Part shown: piece after piece, positions 32,317 through 38,026 of the stretch
Layout: each line of letters opens with the position of its first letter
Position numbering within the stretch: the first letter of the stretch is position 1
DNA from: Arthrobacter wenxiniae
Lineage (GTDB): Bacteria; Actinomycetota; Actinomycetes; Actinomycetales; Micrococcaceae
NCBI RefSeq assembly: GCF_013376105.1
Contig: NZ_JAAMFM010000038.1
Span: forward strand, 1-38,026
DNA: 38,026 nt
Reading direction: 5' to 3'
Made by a program: the position numbers and the translations under genes
The notes under the pieces: model-generated
Seen by the model: only the letters and a program-made list of their open reading frames with translations
Told to the model about the DNA's origin: nothing
Databases searched by the model: none

Positions 32317-34245
32317 TCAGTTCTCAATGGTGTCCGTGAGCATGAGATCCCCGGCCACCGTCACGTCAAACTTCCATCCCTGCGGCACCCTGGCAGTGAA
32401 GTAGGGGCCCTCAACGATGGCCGGTCCCGCCCCCGCCGCTCCCGCTTTTTGGGTGTCCAGGTCGAAAACGGGAACCTCATCGACCTGCGCGGCCGTGGAA
32501 CGTACGTTGCGGGTTGAGGAAGAGACAGCAGGCGATTTCTCCGTCGCTTCGGCCTGCGGAATACTCGCGTGAGGCAGTTCGAATCGGGCCGTCAGGGTCA
32601 GCATCGCATGATGGGCGCTGGCGCTGGGCTGCGGATCAGATTCGGAGTAGGAATCTTCGGACAACAGCTGACCCTCAGCGTCCTCCTGAACCACACTCCA
32701 CTCGAGACGACACTCGCCAATCTCGTGGCCTTCCTGGAACATGTCCCGAGTGGCCCGCTCCCGCAGCCGCGTCTTGGTCGCGGCAAACTCATTGGCGGAC
32801 AACCCGGCGATGTTGGCCTCATACGTCTGCGCGATGTCCGAAAACCCAATCCCAAAGGCTGAGAACACCGCTGCCATCCTCGGCACGAGCACCCGACGAA
32901 CACCGGCTATCCGGGCAGCACCACAAGCGCTCATGGGGCCGGCACCTCCGAAAGCGGCTACCGTCGTGGTCTCCGCATCGACAACATCATCGGCGAATGA
33001 CGTTGACATGCGCTCGAAGTATGCAGCCTCCATTCTGATCAGAGCCTCTTCAAGTGATATCCCCAACGGCCCGGCAATAACCTCGGTGATCACCGCCCGT
33101 GACCGCTGGGCATCAAGGCTGAATCCGCCGTCAAGATAGGTGTCAGGGTCTAGGACACCCAGCAAAAGATTGACGTCGGTGATGGTTGCCTGTTTGCCGC
33201 CAAAACCAAAACACGCCGGCCCCGGAGCAGCCCCGACGCTTTCCGGCCCCACCGTAATAACGCCGTTGCGCAGGGCAATGACGGAACTACCGCCCACACC
33301 GGAGGAGTGAACGTTGCTCATCGCAAATGAAACCGGGACGCCCCGAATCGAACCCCGGCGGTCTGTCGAAATTGTCGAATTCTTCACCGACCCCACATCG
33401 GTTGTGGTCCCGCCAACGTCGATCATCAAGACATGTTCAAGCCCATAGGCGCTCGAGAGAGCCTTCGTCCCCTCAAGACCACCACGCGGACCCGACGAGT
33501 ATGTCTTCAGTGCAACCGACTTCGCCACTCGCGACGAGGCTCCGTCGTTGCGGTAAATCAGCAGCGGGTTCTTGACCTTGTGGTCGCGGAGCCGGTGCTC
33601 GGCGTTGTAGAGGAACCGCTCCATCGTCGGATGCAGGAAAGAGTTGATAATCCCGGACCACACACGACGACCGCGCACAGCATCAGGAGTGAACTCCCAA
33701 GTGAAAAGAATCGGGACCGAACCCAGGAGATGACGCGGAAACTTCCGCAATAAAACCCCCTTAACGGTGCGCTCCTTCTCCCTGTCCGCCATCGCGATGA
33801 CCAATCGAGCAGCACCGTCAGTGGTCAGTCGGTTGACCTGCCTGACAATGTCTTGGGACAGTTCCTCCAGATCCCGATCCGCATCAATCACCGCAACGCG
33901 CGAACCAACAAGATCATCAAACAACTCAGCCGACGCATCCCCCGTCCGCAGCTCCTCCGCCAGCGTCGGGCTATCAGTGAGAACGCCAATCTGCGGGCCC
34001 TTACGCTCCACCAGCGCATTGGTGCCCTGCGTAGTCGAATACCGGATATGTCGCGTCGAATGCAAAAGCCGCGGAAGATCTTCTTCACCGAAAATGTCCG
34101 TAGAGGCCTTGGCCATCCCATCAAAGAGACACTGCGACAAGTCAAAGGGCGTGGTGAGGGTCTTCGTAAACGAGAACTCCTCACCATCCCAGACACAGAT
34201 GTCAGTCAGCGTCCCACCGTTGTCGATATTAATGAGCCGTTCCAT
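32317..34245 (-). CDS. HyuA-like paralogue (second hydantoinase/oxoprolinase A subunit) in the acx operon
   Basis: A 642-residue protein from ATG 34245, preceded by AAAGGAG; the in-frame ATG at 34320 lies in non-homologous DNA. It keeps the HyuA phosphate motifs LINIDNGGTLTDICVWDG (Asn-Gly-Gly where AcxA has Gly-Gly-Thr), MIDVGGTTTDVGSV and VAAFGGAGPMSACG. SSGVGGSSVIALRNG and GPESVGAAPGPACFGFGG match the same blocks in AcxA. It is first in the operon. No separate HyuB partner is present. It may be an alternative or activating subunit for the carboxylase. Its function is not established here. Confidence 0.85.
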   Translation of the reverse strand: MERLINIDNGGTLTDICVWDGEEFSFTKTLTTPFDLSQCLFDGMAKASTDIFGEEDLPRLLHSTRHIRYSTTQGTNALVERKGPQIGVLTDSPTLAEELRTGDASAELFDDLVGSRVAVIDADRDLEELSQDIVRQVNRLTTDGAARLVIAMADREKERTVKGVLLRKFPRHLLGSVPILFTWEFTPDAVRGRRVWSGIINSFLHPTMERFLYNAEHRLRDHKVKNPLLIYRNDGASSRVAKSVALKTYSSGPRGGLEGTKALSSAYGLEHVLMIDVGGTTTDVGSVKNSTISTDRRGSIRGVPVSFAMSNVHSSGVGGSSVIALRNGVITVGPESVGAAPGPACFGFGGKQATITDVNLLLGVLDPDTYLDGGFSLDAQRSRAVITEVIAGPLGISLEEALIRMEAAYFERMSTSFADDVVDAETTTVAAFGGAGPMSACGAARIAGVRRVLVPRMAAVFSAFGIGFSDIAQTYEANIAGLSANEFAATKTRLRERATRDMFQEGHEIGECRLEWSVVQEDAEGQLLSEDSYSESDPQPSASAHHAMLTLTARFELPHASIPQAEATEKSPAVSSSTRNVRSTAAQVDEVPVFDLDTQKAGAAGAGPAIVEGPYFTARVPQGWKFDVTVAGDLMLTDTIEN

Positions 34246-34369
34246 TGATACTCCTTTGTATGCTGCGGCAAGGTGACACGAGTCGAATGCCTCAGCGACT
34301 AAAAGTGATGCAAGCCACATTGAGGACTGGTGCCAGTTTCGCCCAGCACGCAGGGTGGCCGGCTACTAC

Positions 34370-34414
34370 CCACCCGGGTGGACTATTCAGGGCAAAATAC
34401 GCCCCCCGGGTAGG
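34370..34414 (-). promoter_or_regulatory. Paired CCCGGG palindromes upstream of the acx operon
   Basis: CCACCCGGGTGG at 34370-34381 is a perfect 12-bp palindrome. A degenerate copy, CCCCCCGGGTAGG, is at 34402-34414, with centres 32 bp (three helical turns) apart. They lie 125-170 bp upstream of the first acx gene and are candidate binding sites for the MalT-like activator or another regulator. Confidence 0.4.
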
Positions 34415-35183
34415 CGGACGAGCAGCGGATCCGTGCGTCGACCCGTCACTCACGCAGAGGCACTCCCGCAAAGCTGTGTTTCATCAGTTAATTTCCGACC
34501 ATTTGAGGGCTAAGTATCCTGCTGTCAACAGCACCTTAATGGGCCGGAAATTTGGGTAGCCAAGTATGCGCCAAGGCCACTTACATAGCCCTGCGCCGAT
34601 CGCCCATTTGCATCCTGCAAGGCTCGCCAGACCAGGCCACGCCACGCCTCAGAAGCGGGCATGAAGCCCTTGGTCACGTGGCTCTTCTGGGATGCAGCCG
34701 GAAGGGAGACATGACATCGAAATTCAGCGAAGGCACTCGATCGGAAGGGCCCGTTTCTTTCGGCCCTGGTTCAATACGGCACGGTTCGTGATGCCGACCG
34801 TTTCGTTCTTGAAACAGCATCTTTCAGTTCGCACTCTGGCTACCCAAACAACCGGATTTCATGTCGTCAACGGGCCTGCTACGGTCAGGCGCCCAGCACG
34901 GTAGACCGTTTGCGGTTCTGGGTGGATCCAAGCCGTCCAAGCAGTTGGTGGCCTTCTCGAGCCCAGGCTTAACTATCGAGTCCCGCATATCGCTCTTCAA
35001 CCCCGCCAACGCATCGTTGGCCTTCAATTCAAAGCGGTCAGGTGCGCATACCTCATTCGCTGCCTGCTGAGCATGTCCCGGAGGCAGAATACCTCCAGGG
35101 CCGTGCAGCCGGTAGCGACGCTGGCTCCCCTACGTACGCGCAATGGCCTCCGCGCTTGAATCACGCCGTGGTACACAGGAACC
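34415..35183. other. Gene-free stretch between acx and the Fic gene
   Basis: No supported gene. TGCTGTCAACAGCA (34520-34533) is an inverted repeat and, read on the minus strand, contains TTGACA. AATTTCCG (34490) and CGGAAATT (34545) form a wider inverted pair. The several 60-85 codon frames on both strands lack ribosome sites and known families. Confidence 0.4.
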
Positions 35184-35239
35184 TGGGAAGACAAGGTGTC
35201 TATTTTCCCAGAATCACATAATATTGGGAAAACAAGGCT
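35184..35239 (+). promoter_or_regulatory. Candidate operator before the Fic gene
   Basis: TGGGAAGACAAGG (35184) and TGGGAAAACAAGG (35225) are direct repeats 41 bp (four turns) apart. TTTTCCCA (35203-35210) and TGGGAAAA (35225-35232) form an 8-bp inverted repeat with a 14-bp spacer. The three TGGGAA units directly precede the ribosome site (GGAGG) of the Fic gene, as an autoregulatory site would. Confidence 0.45.
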
Positions 35240-35264
35240 GGTGGATTCCAATGAGGAGGCCGGC

Positions 35265-36476
35265 ATGAACCACCCACGCAAATCAACAGACCAGGTTCAA
35301 GACCCTTGGCCAGCCATAGGTTCCGAGGAAGTCCAATGGGCCGGCGCACCCGACGCCAGCGCTTCCCGGCGTCAGCGACTGATGGCCCGGGGCCCCTACC
35401 AAGCTGCCGTGGTGCCGCCCATTGCCCACAGCCAACCTTTCATCAGTAGTCCCGTGGCAGCATTAGCCGAAGAGGCAACCATCGACATGGTTCGCTTCGA
35501 CCGCGACCTCGGTGAAGATGCTGCACCCTTCGCAGCACTTTTACTACGCAGCGAGTCCGCGGCCAGCTCGGAAATTGAGGATCTCACCGCTGGCGCCAAA
35601 AGGATTGCGCTGGCGCAACTTGGGGATCACTCGAGCACGAACGCATCGCTGATTGCCTCCAATGTCACCGCAATGCGAGCAGCCATCGACCTCTCAGACG
35701 ACATCAGTCTGGACAATATCTTGTCCATGCACCTGGCCCTGCTGGAAGCGACTCATCCCGAAATCGCCGGCCGACTGCGCACCCAGGCTGTCTGGATCGG
35801 CGGAAAATCGCCCCACTCGGCAAGCTTTGTCCCTCCCCGGCATGAAGCCGTCAAAGCATCCATGGCCGATCTGGTGGCGTTCATCCAGCGCGACGATATT
35901 CCCGTCCTGACCCAGGCGGCAATCGCCCATGCACAGTTCGAGACGATCCACCCCTTCCCAGACGGCAATGGCCGTACCGGTCGGGCCATCGTCAGCGCCC
36001 TGCTGCGAAACAAGGGCGTCACCGAGAAGGTCACCATTCCCCTCTCCTCGGGCCTGCTGGCGAACACGAAATCCTACTTTGAAGCGCTGGGCTCGTACCA
36101 GGGCGGCAACCCGGAAGCGATAACCGAGATGTTCGCCGAGTCAACTTTTTCGGCCACGGACAACGGCAGGGCGTTGGCCGCAAGTATCCGCGATGCCCAG
36201 ACAGGCATTTATGCGGCACTGCCGCACAATCCAAGTGAAAGCCTGCGTTGGACGGTTGACCTCTTGATGCGTGAGCCGGCACTGACGGCTGAGATGCTGA
36301 TGGAGCTCACAGGCCAGTCCTCAAGCTCGGCCTATCGAAACATCTCGACTCTGGAATCCCTCGGCGCGCTCAAGCCAAGCAGTCACATCAAGGGACGCAA
36401 AGTATGGATAGCGCCGCCCGTCATCGAGGCCCTGGACGAGTTCGCGCTTCGCGCAGGCAAACGAGTCCGCGGGTAA
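35265..36476 (+). CDS. Fic-family AMPylase-type protein
   Basis: A 403-residue protein from ATG 35265, with GAGGAGG before it. The Fic active-site motif HPFPDGNGRTGR is at 229-240 and complete (catalytic His 229). An N-terminal Fic_N region carries SSEIED (101-106), close to the inhibitory (S/T)xxxE(G/N) motif of class II Fic proteins but with Asp instead of Gly/Asn. A C-terminal winged helix (about 325-375, LTAEMLMELTGQSSSSAYRNISTLESLGAL) suggests DNA binding and autoregulation. Such proteins transfer AMP to a target protein; the target is unknown. It lies just inside the right end of island B and could stabilise the island. Confidence 0.9.
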   Translation: MNHPRKSTDQVQDPWPAIGSEEVQWAGAPDASASRRQRLMARGPYQAAVVPPIAHSQPFISSPVAALAEEATIDMVRFDRDLGEDAAPFAALLLRSESAASSEIEDLTAGAKRIALAQLGDHSSTNASLIASNVTAMRAAIDLSDDISLDNILSMHLALLEATHPEIAGRLRTQAVWIGGKSPHSASFVPPRHEAVKASMADLVAFIQRDDIPVLTQAAIAHAQFETIHPFPDGNGRTGRAIVSALLRNKGVTEKVTIPLSSGLLANTKSYFEALGSYQGGNPEAITEMFAESTFSATDNGRALAASIRDAQTGIYAALPHNPSESLRWTVDLLMREPALTAEMLMELTGQSSSSAYRNISTLESLGALKPSSHIKGRKVWIAPPVIEALDEFALRAGKRVRG

Positions 36477-36777
36477 CCTGTTGATTCTCCCTACCGTCAG
36501 AACATTGCTTACACACATGGAGTGACCCATAGCGGCCATCAAAACCTCCCGTAGGGTGCGAGCCATGAAAGCGCTCATTGCTTGAACTGAAATGACCGCG
36601 GCAATACCCGTGGAATCACCAAAAACCGCGCACCAGCCTCCAATCCAACCAACCCTCAGGCGTAAGCTGGTAATCACGGACGGTAGCTGGCACTGCCTCG
36701 CGGAGGATCACTGATGAACCTGCTTTCACAGATTTCGCACTCAAGCCCCGACAACGTCAAAGGGGCTCAGCAGTGCC
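36477..36777. other. Gene-free stretch before att module 3
   Basis: No gene, RNA or clear terminator seen. A minus-strand frame (36321-36677) overlaps the Fic gene and is not convincing. Confidence 0.45.
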
Positions 36778-37204
36778 ACTCATCTTTTACCCATCTAATT
36801 CAACCGAAAACCACGGCAATCACTGACATGTCGTAGCCGCCAGAAAAGACGAAACTGCCCGAAAACACGCGAACTTTGATAGCCAGCAGCGCCGCTCAGC
36901 ATCCAGATAGTGAGATTCTCTTGGCCGCCGGTTCGAGTCCGGCCCGGGGCACAAAATGTGGCTCTGACCTGCGGTTTTATTGTTTTGGCCGGGTGCGTCG
37001 AGGGGCCAAATCACGGTTTACTCACGTTATTGAACGAAAAGATCACGAAATTGGCTCCAACTCGGCCGAATCAGGTTCAATTGGCTCCCCTATTTCTCGA
37101 CCATTGGACGGAAAAGACCCTCGATTCCGCGGTTGTTCTTGGCTTGGACGATCCGCAAAAGTGACTGCCAAGAATTGGCCCTCCGTTCGACGTACTCCCG
37201 GCAC
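36778..37204 (+). repeat. att-like module 3 (tRNA 3' remnant with arm repeats)
   Basis: Upstream arm pair ACTCATCTTTT (36778) and ACCCATCTAATT (36789), then the core at GATTCTC (36914), again exactly 136 bp away. The T-arm (GCCGG, TTCGAGT, CCGGC) and acceptor strand CCGGGGC equal module 2, but the CCA has decayed to CACAAAA. CTCTGACCTGCGGTT follows at 36962, arm-like TTTACTCACGTTATT near 37017 and GGCTCCCCTATTTC near 37083. GATTCCGCGGTT (37123), GAATTGGCC (37172) and CCCGGCAC (37197) match module 2 in order and spacing. The right-hand arms imply another unit further right. Confidence 0.8.
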
Positions 37205-37441
37205 AGAGTACCGTCCGTGGGTCAAAAACGTCCCTCGAGACTGCCGGCAGCTCGGCCCGGGCGACTCAATCTTCTTGCTCTCGTCAGCCGGCAGTACTGC
37301 CGTGAACCACCACCCAACCATGGACTACGCCAGGTCCATTCCAGCGCATTTACCTTGCGGCCGACAAGACTCTCAGCTTGCCCAGCCCTCGAATCCTTAG
37401 CGCGCGGGCCACGACAGGGGCGTTACTGGCAGACTTAGCCC

Positions 37442-37656
37442 ATGAATCTGAACGAACGCATCACAGTCAAGCTCGACGCAGGTATTGACCCTGACGTGTT
37501 TGAGCGGTGTGCCGTGGCCCTGATGGCGAACCACTACGATGACGTGGTTGGAATTGAAGGCGGCAGTGATGGAGGCCGCGACGGTGACATCATCGCTCCC
37601 ATTGCTGACGATCCCGACTCTCGCGGGCGGATTTCCCTATGCGCCAGCCTTGAGTG
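37442..37656 (+). pseudogene. N-terminal fragment, possible PD-(D/E)XK nuclease-like protein, cut at an IS
   Basis: An ATG at 37442 opens a 71-codon frame with a convincing N-terminus (LNERITVKLDAGIDPDVFERC) and VGIEGGSDGGRDGDIIAP. The GGSDGGRDGD motif resembles the start of restriction-endonuclease-like domains in defence proteins, where the Asp residues bind metal. The last residues (RISLCASLE) look unnatural and coincide with the start of IS-like DNA, so the gene is probably interrupted. Family assignment is tentative. Confidence 0.45.
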
Positions 37657-37678
37657 AGAGAGTTTGGATCACTCAAGG
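37648..37678. repeat. 10-bp perfect inverted repeat at the IS boundary
   Basis: CCTTGAGTGA (37648-37657) and TCACTCAAGG (37669-37678), 11-base spacer. It lies between the truncated nuclease-like frame and the transposase start at 37709, so it is probably part of the left end of the IS or a transcription barrier protecting it. Confidence 0.5.
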
Positions 37679-37708
37679 TTGCCATTGGGCAGGAAGCGAT
37701 AATTGATT

Positions 37709-38026
37709 ATGGAAGTTCCCCAGCGCGCATCCCGCCAAGCTCATTTCACCCCTTTGGAGAAGTGGACCATGTTGCTTGAATATGACAAGTGCTTGGACCG
37801 CGGGTCGAAGACCGCTTTTTACCGGCACATGGGTGTCTCTAAGACTACGGTGCATCATTGGGTCAAGGCCCGGGAAGAGGGCCGGTTGAGAGGGCCGGAC
37901 AAGGGTGAGCCTGCCCGGTCGGAACAGTCGTCACTGTCAATAAAGGAACGCCGCAGGCTGGCACTTTTGGAGCGGGAAAATGAGGCGCTGAAGCTGAAGT
38001 TGGAGCAGTCCGCGGCGACGGTGGAC
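37709..38026 (+). CDS. IS3-like transposase OrfA (partial, runs off window)
   Basis: From the ATG at 37709 the frame stays open for 106 codons to the window edge. It has a helix-turn-helix (about 33-52, SKTAFYRHMGVSKTTVHHWV) and a later coiled-coil/leucine-zipper-like segment LALLERENEALKLKLEQ, the layout of the OrfA protein of IS3-family elements. A catalytic OrfB would follow outside the window. The upstream 10-bp inverted repeat and the truncated gene before it support an insertion here. No strong ribosome site is visible. Confidence 0.7.
   Translation, partial: MEVPQRASRQAHFTPLEKWTMLLEYDKCLDRGSKTAFYRHMGVSKTTVHHWVKAREEGRLRGPDKGEPARSEQSSLSIKERRRLALLERENEALKLKLEQSAATVD

Larger units (their letters stand above)
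18404..36913. mobile_element. Island B: 18.5-kb integrase-less acetone-catabolism unit between two att modules
   Basis: Core-to-core interval between modules 2 and 3. Its left and right ends share an arm variant with A-T or A-C in the third triplet (ACTCATCT-type at 18519, 18554 and 18576 on the left and at 36778 on the right), unlike the all-C variant of island A. It contains an IclR gene, CoA-transferase, thiolase, a PcaC-like protein, a MalT-like regulator, acetone carboxylase genes and a Fic protein. No recombinase gene is visible. Confidence 0.65.

Noticed and set aside
27288-34245. Hydantoinase or 5-oxoprolinase operon
   Set aside because: The small AcxC-type subunit with two CxxC pairs, the AcxB length and spacing of likely manganese ligands, and the CoA-transferase/thiolase context point to acetone carboxylase.

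Overview
The window looks like accessory DNA of a high-GC Gram-positive actinobacterium, probably Arthrobacter or a close relative. This is inferred from base composition, GTG/TTG starts, IclR, LacI and DeoR regulators beside catabolic operons, and actinobacterial-type IS elements. No core housekeeping genes are present, so the genus is not proven.

Layout. Bases 1-1840 hold the end of an IS21-like element, two small hypothetical genes and low-information DNA. Three homologous att-like modules follow, at about 1709-2053, 18268-18700 and 36778-37204. Each is built around the same 3' piece of a tRNA gene (T-arm, acceptor 3' strand, CCA or a decayed CCA). In all three the paired 11-bp arm repeat starts exactly 136 bp upstream of the tRNA core. 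The modules cut the window into two complete tandem units of 16.6 kb (island A) and 18.5 kb (island B), with parts of neighbouring units on both sides. Neither complete island encodes a recognisable integrase. The arm repeat differs between islands but matches at the two ends of each (ACTCCCCTTTT in A, ACTCATCTTTT-like in B).

Island A carries two sugar-type catabolic clusters. The first has a class I phosphomannose-isomerase-like enzyme and a DeoR regulator, divergent from an ABC sugar importer (Tat lipoprotein plus two permeases), a class II aldolase and an ADP-dependent sugar-kinase homologue. The second has a LacI regulator divergent from a DHDPS/aldolase-family enzyme and an MFS transporter. 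A GNAT enzyme, an iteron-preceded AAA ATPase and an IS110-family element with a possible bridge-RNA region are also present.

Island B is an acetone or small-ketone catabolic island. Acetone carboxylase subunits (AcxB, AcxA and AcxC, plus an extra HyuA-like paralogue) would make acetoacetate. The CoA-transferase (two subunits) would activate it to acetoacetyl-CoA and the thiolase would cleave that. Regulation appears to be by IclR and a 931-residue MalT-like LuxR protein rather than the sigma-54 activator usual in proteobacterial acx clusters. A Fic protein with its own candidate operator sits at the right end.

The last kilobase, after the third module, holds the start of a possible nuclease-type gene cut off at an IS3-like transposase that runs off the window.
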